In this document: positions 1-7,261 of the stretch, piece after piece
Numbering within the stretch: position 1 is the first letter of the stretch
Layout of the letters: each line of letters begins with the position of its first letter
DNA from: Knoellia sp. S7-12
Lineage (GTDB): Bacteria; Actinomycetota; Actinomycetes; Actinomycetales; Dermatophilaceae
NCBI RefSeq assembly: GCF_040518285.1
Contig: NZ_CP155449.1
Span: 992,001-1,056,000 of the forward strand
Length of the DNA: 64,000 nt
Direction: 5' to 3'
Program-made: the position numbers and the translations under genes
Notes under the pieces: model-generated
What the model was told of the DNA's origin: nothing
Database searches by the model: none
Seen by the model: only the letters and a program-made list of their open reading frames with translations

Positions 1-1167
1 GCTGGCTTCGCGACGTCGGAGGCCTTCCCGCTGACGTTGTTCGCCGTGTTCGGCATGCTGATGTTCGTCTCGTCGAACGACCTCATCACGATGTTCGTCG
101 CGCTCGAGGTCTTGTCCTTGCCGCTGTATGTGTTGACGGGCCTGGCGCGTCGTCGTCGCCTGCTCTCGCAGGAGGCCTCGCTCAAGTACTTCCTGCTGGG
201 TGCCTTCTCGTCGGCCTTCTTCCTCTTCGGTGCGGCGCTGCTCTACGGGTATGCCGGGTCGACCGACTTGGCGAAGATCGCCCAGGCGATCACCACGGCC
301 AACGGGGCTTACGAAGGACTGCTGCTCCCCGGTGTCGTTCTTGTGCTCATCGGCCTGCTGTTCAAGGTCGGCGCTGTGCCGTTCCACTCGTGGACGCCGG
401 ACGCCTACCAGGGCGCCCCGACCCCGGTCACCGGGTTCATGGCCGCCGCGACCAAGCTCGCTGCCTTCGGTGCGATCCTGCGCTTCGCCTACGTCGGGGT
501 CGAGTCCTCGCGCCTCGAGTGGCGCCTCGGCGTCGCCGCGATCGCGGTCCTGACCATGGTCGTCGGCGCAGTGCTCTCCGTGACCCAGACCGACGTCAAG
601 CGGCTCCTGGCCTACTCGTCGGTCGCGCACGCCGGCTTCATCCTCGTCGGTGTCCTGGCGTTCGACGTGACGGGCGTGTCCGGCACGATGTTCTATCTCG
701 CGGCCTACGGTCTTGCGACGATCGCGGCCTTCGCCATCGTCTCGCTCGTCCGTTCAGGCGGCTCCGAGGCGACGCACCTCTCGCAGTGGGCTGGCCTGGG
801 TCGCAAGCACCCGGTCGTCGCCGGCATCTTCGCGTTGCTGCTCCTGGCGTTCGCTGGCATCCCGCTCACGTCGGGCTTCACCGCGAAGTTCGCGGTGTTC
901 GCGCCGGCGATCGCGCACGGTGGACTGGCGGGCATCATCATGGTCGTCGTCGGCGTCCTGGCCTCGGCCGTCACCGCGTTCGTCTACTTCCGGCTCATCG
1001 TGCTCATGTACTTCACCGAGCCGACGGGTGACGACGTCGTTGCGCTGACCCCGTCGATCGCCTCGACGGTCGCCATCACGGTCGGTGCCCTCGGCACCGT
1101 CATCCTCGGCATCCTCCCGGGCCCGATTCTCGACCTCGCCGGTCGGGTGTCGCAGTTCATCCAGTGA
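1..1167 (+). CDS. nuoN: NADH-quinone oxidoreductase subunit N, 3' part (first nuo operon)
   Basis: Membrane-arm, antiporter-like subunit of respiratory complex I that helps translocate protons. The gene enters from the left edge, so the N-terminus is missing; about 388 codons are visible in frame from base 1. The protein is almost entirely hydrophobic helices and carries the conserved glutamate in the segment ALEVLSLPLYVL and the lysine-bearing segment GLLFKVGAVPFHSW, followed by the TQTDVKRLLAYSS motif typical of NuoL/M/N proteins. Its TGA stop overlaps the GTG start of the next gene (GTGA), so the two are translationally coupled. NuoN is normally the last gene of a 14-gene nuo operon, and the following polyprenyl synthase fits that layout. 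A second, more divergent nuoN lies at 43118-44569. Identification is firm; only the upstream operon is inferred. Confidence 0.95.
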   Translation, partial: AGFATSEAFPLTLFAVFGMLMFVSSNDLITMFVALEVLSLPLYVLTGLARRRRLLSQEASLKYFLLGAFSSAFFLFGAALLYGYAGSTDLAKIAQAITTANGAYEGLLLPGVVLVLIGLLFKVGAVPFHSWTPDAYQGAPTPVTGFMAAATKLAAFGAILRFAYVGVESSRLEWRLGVAAIAVLTMVVGAVLSVTQTDVKRLLAYSSVAHAGFILVGVLAFDVTGVSGTMFYLAAYGLATIAAFAIVSLVRSGGSEATHLSQWAGLGRKHPVVAGIFALLLLAFAGIPLTSGFTAKFAVFAPAIAHGGLAGIIMVVVGVLASAVTAFVYFRLIVLMYFTEPTGDDVVALTPSIASTVAITVGALGTVILGILPGPILDLAGRVSQFIQ

Positions 1168-2150
1168 CGCTGGCGCTGCCCGAGGTGTCGGCCGGGCTTC
1201 AGGAACGGCTCACCGACGGACTGGCCCGAGTCGAAGCCCTCATCGAGGAGCGCATCGACCACGAGGACGCCTTCATCGCCGAGGCCAACGTCCACTTGCT
1301 GCGGGCCGGTGGGAAGCGGTTCCGGCCGATGCTCACGATCCTGGCCGCCGAGCTGGGCGACGGCGTCAACGATGCGGTTGTCTCGGCAGCTGCTGCGGTT
1401 GAGCTGACCCACCTGGCCTCGCTCTATCACGACGACGTCATGGACGTGGCGGAGCTGCGGCGTGGAACGCCGACGGCCAACACGGCATACGGCAACTCCA
1501 CGGCCATCCTCATCGGAGACCTGCTCTTCGGACACGCGTCGGCACTCGTCTCCGAGCTGGGAACGGAGGCGGTGCGGATCCAGGCCCAGACGTTCATCCG
1601 TCTGTGCACGGGCCAGATCCGTGACGAACGGCAGGCCCCCGACGGCGAGGACGCCGGTGCCTACTATCTGCGAGTCCTCGAGGACAAGACGGGGGTGCTC
1701 ATCGCGACCGCTGCGCGCTACGGTGCGATGTTCGCCGGGTGCGACGACGACGTGGTCGAGACGATGCGGGTCTATGGTGAGCGGCTGGGCATGGCCTTCC
1801 AACTCGCCGACGACCTCATCGACATCGAGTCCTCCGCCGAAGAGCTGGGCAAGACGCCGGGCACCGACCTGCGCGAGGGCAAGCGGACGCTGCCGGTGCT
1901 GCATGCGCTGGCCTCGACCTCACCGGAAGATGCCCGGCTCCAGGAGTTGCTGCTCTCGGACCTCTCGGGCGATGCCGAGCTGGCCGAGGCGCTGACTCTG
2001 CTGCGCGCTCACCCTGCGCTGGAGCGGGCACGCGACGAGACGCGTGCGGTCGGTGAGCAGGCGCAGGACGCCTTGACCGGGCTGCCCGACAGCGAGGCCA
2101 AGACCGCCCTGCTGGCCCTGGCCACCTCAGTCACCCACCGCGTCTCCTGA
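1164..2150 (+). CDS. Polyprenyl diphosphate synthase (menaquinone side chain)
   Basis: Trans-isoprenyl diphosphate synthase of 328 residues that condenses isopentenyl diphosphate onto an allylic primer. The two aspartate-rich motifs that bind Mg-diphosphate are present: HDDVMD near residue 88 and LADDLID near residue 215. The GKRFRPML segment near residue 50 is typical of the IspB/HepT long-chain group. The GTG start at 1164 overlaps the nuoN stop, so this gene is read from the same message as the respiratory chain genes. That position suggests it makes the menaquinone side chain, since quinone is the complex I substrate. Chain length cannot be read from sequence by eye. The gene ends 49 bases before the convergent ilvA stop. 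Confidence 0.93.
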   Translation: MTLALPEVSAGLQERLTDGLARVEALIEERIDHEDAFIAEANVHLLRAGGKRFRPMLTILAAELGDGVNDAVVSAAAAVELTHLASLYHDDVMDVAELRRGTPTANTAYGNSTAILIGDLLFGHASALVSELGTEAVRIQAQTFIRLCTGQIRDERQAPDGEDAGAYYLRVLEDKTGVLIATAARYGAMFAGCDDDVVETMRVYGERLGMAFQLADDLIDIESSAEELGKTPGTDLREGKRTLPVLHALASTSPEDARLQELLLSDLSGDAELAEALTLLRAHPALERARDETRAVGEQAQDALTGLPDSEAKTALLALATSVTHRVS

Positions 2151-2199
2151 CCCGTCCCGGCCGGCCACCAACTTCTGGCTCGCTCGGCGCGGACTCCAG

Positions 2200-3741
2200 T
2201 CAGCGCAGGAGGAAGTAGGACAGGGCCGGGGAGGTGGAGACGTCCTGGCAGGGGTAGCCCAGGTTCGCCACGTGAGCAGCGAAGTCGGGGTCATCGCGCA
2301 CTCCCTCGAAGGCGCACAGGACCCTGCCGTAGTCCGTCCCATGACTGCGGTAGTGGAACATCGTGATGTTCCAGCGGGTGCCGAGCTCGGTGAGGAAGCG
2401 ACTGAGGGCACCGGGGTGCTCGGGGAACTCGAAGCTGTAGACCTCCTCGTCGACGCCAGGAGAACGTCCGCCGATCATGTAGCGCACGTGGGTCTTGGCG
2501 GTCTCGTCCTCTGAGAGGTCGACGGCCTCGTAGTCCGCAGCCGTGAGGTTGTCGTGGATCTCGCGGCCCTCGGGGGCGCCACCGGAGAGCTGGACGCCGA
2601 CGAAGATGCGGGCCCGGTCGGTCCCGTCCGCGCGGTAGTTGAACTCCGTGACCGAGCGTCCAGCGAGCACCTCGACGAAGTCGAGAAACGCGCCGGCATG
2701 GTCGGGGATCGTCACGCCGAAGAGGGCCTCGCGGTGCTCACCGATCTCTGCGCGCTCCGAGATGTAGCGCAGGGTGTCGAAGGCGACGTTGGCCCCAGAG
2801 AGGATGTGTGCCAACCTTTCTCCGTGTATGCCGTGTGCTTCGGTGTACTTCTTGAGTCCAGCAAGTGCCACGGCCCCGGCCGGTTCGGCCACGGCGCGGA
2901 CGTCCTCGAAGATGTCCTTGACCGCTGCGCAGATCTCGTCGGAGCTGACGGTGATGACGTCGTCGAGGTAGCGCTGACAGAGGTCGAAGGTCCGGTCGCC
3001 GATCTGCTTCACGGCCACACCTTCGGCGAAGCGGCTCACTTCGGGAAGTTGCACTGGGTGGCCAGCGGCGAGGGCGGCGCTGAGACAGGCCGCGTCCTCG
3101 GGTTCGACCCCGATGACTTTGATGCCGGGCATGAGGTTCTTGATGAGGCCGGCGACACCGGCCGCGAGCCCACCGCCGCCGACGGGGACGAAGATCCTGT
3201 CGAGGTGGGCGTCCTGCTGGATGAGCTCGAGTCCGATGGTGCCCTGTCCCGCGATGACGAGCGGGTCATCGAAGGGGGCAACATAGGTGAGCCCGCGAGC
3301 GTCGGCCAATCGCAGGGCCTCGGCCTGCGCGACGTCGAACGTGTCACCCAGGAGCACGACCTCGGCGCCGTGACCGCGGACGGCGTTGACCTTGATGGGG
3401 GCGGTCGTCGCCGGCATGACGACCACAGCGTTCAGGTCGAGCAGTGCTGCGGACAGCGCGACCCCCTGGGCGTGGTTGCCGGCCGATGCCGTGATGACTC
3501 CGCGAGCACGTTCCGCACTGCTGAGGGCGCGCATCCTCGTGTAGGCGCCACGGATCTTGAACGAGTGGATCGGCTGCCGGTCCTCGCGTTTGACCTGAAC
3601 GACGTTGTCGAGGCGCTCGGACAAGGACTCCATGACCTCGAGAGGGCTGACGACCGCAGCCTCATAGACGGGGGCCCGCAGGACGGCCCGCAGGTGCTCG
3701 GACCCATTGGCCGGCGGCAGCGCGAGTTCTTCGGGGGGCAT
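2200..3741 (-). CDS. ilvA: Threonine ammonia-lyase, biosynthetic long form
   Basis: PLP enzyme that converts threonine to 2-oxobutyrate and ammonia, the first step of isoleucine synthesis. The PLP lysine sits in HSFKIRGA (residue 62) and the phosphate-binding glycine loop is VPVGGGGLAAG near residue 195. After the catalytic domain (to about 330) come two ACT-like regulatory stretches, seen in EHREALFGVTIPDHAGAF and EVYSFEFPEHPGALSRF. They mark the long, isoleucine-feedback form rather than the short catabolic one. The 513-residue length matches that form. The ATG at 3741 is preferred over a TTG four codons upstream. The gene stands alone, convergent with the polyprenyl synthase gene and downstream of an MFS gene on the same strand. 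Confidence 0.95.
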   Translation of the reverse strand: MPPEELALPPANGSEHLRAVLRAPVYEAAVVSPLEVMESLSERLDNVVQVKREDRQPIHSFKIRGAYTRMRALSSAERARGVITASAGNHAQGVALSAALLDLNAVVVMPATTAPIKVNAVRGHGAEVVLLGDTFDVAQAEALRLADARGLTYVAPFDDPLVIAGQGTIGLELIQQDAHLDRIFVPVGGGGLAAGVAGLIKNLMPGIKVIGVEPEDAACLSAALAAGHPVQLPEVSRFAEGVAVKQIGDRTFDLCQRYLDDVITVSSDEICAAVKDIFEDVRAVAEPAGAVALAGLKKYTEAHGIHGERLAHILSGANVAFDTLRYISERAEIGEHREALFGVTIPDHAGAFLDFVEVLAGRSVTEFNYRADGTDRARIFVGVQLSGGAPEGREIHDNLTAADYEAVDLSEDETAKTHVRYMIGGRSPGVDEEVYSFEFPEHPGALSRFLTELGTRWNITMFHYRSHGTDYGRVLCAFEGVRDDPDFAAHVANLGYPCQDVSTSPALSYFLLR

Positions 3742-3813
3742 GGGACCAAGCAAACCTTGCCTTCGCCGCGGCGAGCGTTGTGGCCACCAGTCGAGACGGC
3801 GTCCCAGCCCTCG

Positions 3814-5136
3814 TCAGGCGGGAACGGGTGTGCGGCGGCGGGGGATGGCCCACGAGAGCCCCGCCGCGAGGAGGCAGAGTCCGCCGGCGGTGAACCAGGC
3901 GAGGGAGTAGGTACCGGTGAAGTCACGCACCGCCCCGGCCCCCGTGGCAGCGATCGCGGCACCGATCTGGTGCGAGGCGAAGACCCACCCGAAGACCACT
4001 GGTGCGGAGATGCCGAACCACTCGCGGCACAGGGCCACTGTCGGTGGGACGGTCGCGATCCAGTCGAGTCCGTAGAAGAGGATGAAGAACCACATGGTGG
4101 GCTGCACCGTAGGGCCGAGCAGGGAGGGCAACAGCATGAGCGAGAGGCCGCGCAGGGAGTAGTAGCCCACGAGGAGGAGTCGCCCGTCGACCCGGTCGGT
4201 GAGCCATCCCGAGAAGATCGTGCCGGCGATGTCGAAGAGCCCGATGAGCGCGAGCAGTGACGCGGCCATCGTCGTGGGCATCCCGTGGTCGTGGGCTGCC
4301 GGGACAAAGTGTGTGCCGACAAGACCGTTGGTCGAGGCTCCACAGATCGCGAATCCTCCCGCGAGCAGCCAGAAGGCGCGCGTCTTGGCCGCGTCGCGCA
4401 GGGCTGACAGCGCCTGGGTTGCGGCATTGCCCACGGGGTTGGGCGCCGGCAGGCCCGGGTCGTCGGACGTCGCGCCATAGGCCTGCAGGCCGACATCGTG
4501 CGGGTGATCGCGGACGAACAACATGACGAGGGGAACCACGGCGAGGGCCACGGCCGCGACGACGAGCGCCGGTGTGCGCCAGCCATATCGGTCAGCCAGG
4601 ATCGCGATCAGCGGGAGGAAGACCAACTGGCCGGTGGCGCCCGCCGCCGTGAGCACGCCACTGACGAGACCGCGGCGAGCGACGAACCATCGGTTGACGA
4701 GGGTCGCCACGAGCGCCATGGACATCGAGCCGGTGCCGATGCCGACGACGACTCCCCACAGCAGGATGAGCTGCCACGGCTGGGTCATGAAGACGGTGAG
4801 GCCGCTGCCGAGGGCGACGAGAGTGAGCGCGATGGCGACGACCCGCCGGATCCCGAACCGGTCCATGAGTGCGGCGGCGAACGGTGAGAACAGTCCGAAC
4901 AGCACGAGGTTGACCGACACCGCGAAGCCGATCGTGGCCCGGCTCCACCCGAACTCCTGATGAAGCGGGTCGATGAGCACGCTTGGCACGGAGCGGAACC
5001 CGGCGGCACCGATGAGGGTCACGAATCCGACGATCGCCACGATCCACGCGCGGTGGAGCGGTGGGCGTCGTCGACGCGCCGGGTCGTCGGCAAAGGGCTC
5101 GGCGTCGGCGGCATTCACCGCGAGGTCGTCGGTCAT
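3814..5136 (-). CDS. MFS transporter, monocarboxylate/oxalate-formate-like
   Basis: Integral membrane carrier of 440 residues with about 12 hydrophobic helices. It begins with a charged cytoplasmic stretch of about 27 residues. The loop after helix 2 reads LMDRFGIRRVVAIAL, a variant of the MFS A-motif, and the equivalent loop in the second half is GWLTDRVDGRLLL. The layout resembles the MCT/OxlT branch, which usually moves small organic acids, but the substrate cannot be told from sequence. The gene is divergent from a GlxA-type regulator, with a perfect short palindrome at 5173-5188 between them. Control of this carrier by that regulator is therefore a reasonable inference. Confidence 0.85.
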   Translation of the reverse strand: MTDDLAVNAADAEPFADDPARRRRPPLHRAWIVAIVGFVTLIGAAGFRSVPSVLIDPLHQEFGWSRATIGFAVSVNLVLFGLFSPFAAALMDRFGIRRVVAIALTLVALGSGLTVFMTQPWQLILLWGVVVGIGTGSMSMALVATLVNRWFVARRGLVSGVLTAAGATGQLVFLPLIAILADRYGWRTPALVVAAVALAVVPLVMLFVRDHPHDVGLQAYGATSDDPGLPAPNPVGNAATQALSALRDAAKTRAFWLLAGGFAICGASTNGLVGTHFVPAAHDHGMPTTMAASLLALIGLFDIAGTIFSGWLTDRVDGRLLLVGYYSLRGLSLMLLPSLLGPTVQPTMWFFILFYGLDWIATVPPTVALCREWFGISAPVVFGWVFASHQIGAAIAATGAGAVRDFTGTYSLAWFTAGGLCLLAAGLSWAIPRRRTPVPA

Positions 5137-5172
5137 GAGAGCGAGCCTGTCAGTCCGGTCGGGCCTCGCCTA

Positions 5173-5188
5173 GTGGCAGAAATGCCAC
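5173..5188. promoter_or_regulatory. Palindromic operator candidate between MFS gene and GlxA-type regulator
   Basis: A perfect inverted repeat, GTGGCA-gaaa-TGCCAC, lies in the 71-base gap between the divergent start codons. It is 19 bases from the regulator ATG and 36 from the MFS ATG. Its position suits a site bound by the regulator to control itself and the transporter. AraC-type proteins more often bind direct repeats, so the assignment is tentative. Confidence 0.45.
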
Positions 5189-5207
5189 AATGTGCAAAGA
5201 TTCAGCC

Positions 5208-6206
5208 ATGCGCACTCCACGCGTCCCCACCCGCCACAAGGTCGTCGTCCTGCTCCTCGAGCCCCTCATCGGCTACGACGCCACGATCCCCGGTGCGGTG
5301 CTCGGCTCCGCCGAGGGAGCCGATGGGCGTCCGCTCTACGACGTGCAGATGGCGTCCCTCGATGGTGGTCCGGTCCAGACGCACAACGGGTATGCCGTTG
5401 TGCCCCATGGTGATTCGTCCCTCCTTGCGAGCGCGGACACGGTGATCATTCCCGGCACCCAGATCCCCGGACCTCGGTTCGAGGGCACGTTGCCGGAGGA
5501 GATCGGTCGAGCACTGGGTCTCATCCGCCCCGGCACCCGGATCGTCTCGATCTGCACTGGCGCCTACGTCCTGGCCGCGGCTGGCCTCCTCGACGGGCGG
5601 CCGGCCACCACCCACTGGCAGCACACCGAGCCCTTCGGAAAGCTCTATCCGCAGGTCGATCTCAACGAGGACGTGCTGTTCGTCGATGACGGTGACGTCC
5701 TCACCGCCGCCGGGCTCTCCGCCGGCGTCGATCTGTGCCTGCACCTCCTGCGGCGCGACCACGGTGCCGCCGTCGCCAACGACGTTGCCCGCTATTGCGT
5801 CGTCCCGCCGTGGCGTGACGGAGGGCAGGCGCAGTTCATCGAGCGGCCCGTGCCGGTGATGGATGACGCCTCCACGTCGAGTACGCGGGCCTGGGCGATG
5901 GCACACCTCGCTGCTGACCTCTCTGTCCCCGCCCTCGCCAAGCGAGCACGGATGAGTGAGCGCACTTTTGCCCGACGTTTCCGTGACGAGACCGGCCTGA
6001 CGCCCGCAGCATGGGTGACCCAGCAGCGGGTGCGCCACGCGCAGCACCTCCTCGAGACCACCGACCTCACGGTGGACGTCATCGCGACGCGCGCCGGGAT
6101 GGGCACGGGTGCCTCGTTGCGCAAGCACTGTGCGGCCACGCTGGGCGTCTCGCCGCAGGCCTATCGCCGCACCTTCCGCGGCGCCGCCGAGAGCAGGATC
6201 GCCTGA
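5208..6206 (+). CDS. GlxA-family transcriptional regulator (DJ-1/PfpI plus AraC HTH)
   Basis: Transcription factor of 332 residues. Residues about 12-190 form a DJ-1/PfpI-like sensor domain, with the ICTGAYVLAAAGLLDGR nucleophile-elbow segment and the THWQHTE stretch characteristic of this family. Residues about 225-325 form an AraC-type double helix-turn-helix, including ALAKRARMSERTFARRF and GVSPQAYRRTF. The ATG at 5208 is chosen over a GTG at 5190 because it begins the conserved domain; an AAAGAT element six bases upstream could be a leaderless -10 box. Relatives control catabolic or transport genes next door, here the divergent MFS carrier. The ligand is unknown. Confidence 0.9.
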   Translation: MRTPRVPTRHKVVVLLLEPLIGYDATIPGAVLGSAEGADGRPLYDVQMASLDGGPVQTHNGYAVVPHGDSSLLASADTVIIPGTQIPGPRFEGTLPEEIGRALGLIRPGTRIVSICTGAYVLAAAGLLDGRPATTHWQHTEPFGKLYPQVDLNEDVLFVDDGDVLTAAGLSAGVDLCLHLLRRDHGAAVANDVARYCVVPPWRDGGQAQFIERPVPVMDDASTSSTRAWAMAHLAADLSVPALAKRARMSERTFARRFRDETGLTPAAWVTQQRVRHAQHLLETTDLTVDVIATRAGMGTGASLRKHCAATLGVSPQAYRRTFRGAAESRIA

Positions 6207-6259
6207 GCCGCAGGGACGCGTCGTTCGTCCACATCTCGGCACCCCAGGCGGTCCGCCCT

Positions 6260-6276
6260 CGAGCCATGATGGCTCG
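6260..6276. terminator. Short hairpin between convergent genes
   Basis: A seven-base-pair stem, CGAGCCA with TGGCTCG, closes a three-base loop in the 96-base gap between the convergent regulator (ending 6206) and hydrolase (ending 6303). It has no U-rich tail, so it is a weak candidate for a shared terminator. Confidence 0.35.
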
Positions 6277-6302
6277 GAGAAGCTGCGCGGGTGACCACCC
6301 GA

Positions 6303-7136
6303 TCAGCTGTCGGCGGCTGCTCTGATGAGCTTGAGCACCACAGACGGGTGACTCAGCATCGCGACGTGCGAGCTGTCGATCTCCACGGTCGTGGATCCAG
6401 CGCGGGCCGCCATGGCACGCTCGGCCTCCGGCGGGATGATGCGGTCCTGCCGCGCAACGAGGTACCAGCTGGGGATGTCCTCCCAGGCCGCCGCGCCGGA
6501 GGGTGTCACCAGGGCCGCTAGGGCTCCGGGTCGCTGGGTCGCAGCCATGACGCGGGTGGTCGACCTGGGCAGGTCCTGTGCGAACAACCGCGGGAAATGG
6601 GCCGGATCGATATAGGCGTCGCCGTCGCCTCCGGTCGCGCCCGGGAATGGCCGCACGACGAGATGGTCGATGACGTCGGTGTGGCCGCCCCCGAGCGCGT
6701 TCGCCTCCGCAACGCTCTCACCCTCGGCCAGGGCGTATGCCGCGATGTAGACCAGCGCCTTGACGTCGGGGTCACTCTTTGCGGCGTTGGTGATGACGGC
6801 GCCGCCGTAGGAGTGGCCGACCAGGACGACGGGTCCGTCGATTGTCGCGAGAAGCTGGCGCAGATACTCAGAGTCCGAGCCGGGACCACGCAGCGGGTTG
6901 GAGAACGCAATGACGGGGTAGCCGTCGCTCAGCAGGCTTCCCGCGACTGTGTTCCAGCCGCTGGAGTCGGCGAAGGCTCCGTGGACCAGGACGACGGTGG
7001 GCTTGGGCGTCATGGGCTTCTTGAGGGCTGTCGACGCCGGAGCGGCGGCCGCAGCCAGGGTGGTTCCGGCGAGCATGAGGATGCCGACAAGGGCCGCGAC
7101 GAGCAGTCGGGGTCGGCGTGAACGGTGAATGGTCAT
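6303..7136 (-). CDS. Secreted alpha/beta hydrolase
   Basis: Exported alpha/beta-fold hydrolase of 277 residues. The first ~32 residues form a signal peptide: a basic start (HRSRRPR), a hydrophobic core, then an alanine-rich cleavage region. The fold is shown by VVLVHGAFADSSGW (oxyanion loop), the nucleophile elbow GHSYGG with Ser109, an acid in ARQDRIIPP and a histidine in DSSHVAM near the C-terminus. Of two upstream in-frame starts, ATG 7136 is chosen because AGGAG lies seven bases before it and because it starts a good signal peptide. It resembles the esterase/haloperoxidase-like group; the substrate is unknown. It is divergent from the LuxR-type regulator, which probably controls it. Confidence 0.85.
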   Translation of the reverse strand: MTIHRSRRPRLLVAALVGILMLAGTTLAAAAAPASTALKKPMTPKPTVVLVHGAFADSSGWNTVAGSLLSDGYPVIAFSNPLRGPGSDSEYLRQLLATIDGPVVLVGHSYGGAVITNAAKSDPDVKALVYIAAYALAEGESVAEANALGGGHTDVIDHLVVRPFPGATGGDGDAYIDPAHFPRLFAQDLPRSTTRVMAATQRPGALAALVTPSGAAAWEDIPSWYLVARQDRIIPPEAERAMAARAGSTTVEIDSSHVAMLSHPSVVLKLIRAAADS

Positions 7137-7249
7137 GAGGCACTCCTGAGGTTGTGGGTGGGCGCTCAACAGCGTGGGTGCCGGGGCCCTGTGCCGGGAC
7201 CACGTGAGACGCGTAGTCATGCCTCTGGCGCTGCGACTTGTCACGGCGC

Positions 7250-7255
7250 TAGCGT
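7250..7255 (+). promoter_or_regulatory. -10 box of a leaderless transcript (LuxR-type regulator)
   Basis: TAGCGT matches the actinobacterial TANNNT -10 pattern and ends six bases before the ATG at 7262, so transcription would begin at or near the start codon. No clear -35 is visible. Confidence 0.5.
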
Positions 7256-7261
7256 CGCGAC

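Noticed and set aside
2554..4260. Long plus-strand open frame opposite ilvA and the MFS gene
   Set aside because: It is a shadow on the strand opposite well-recognised genes, has low-complexity acidic composition and no family features. High G+C makes such antisense frames common.
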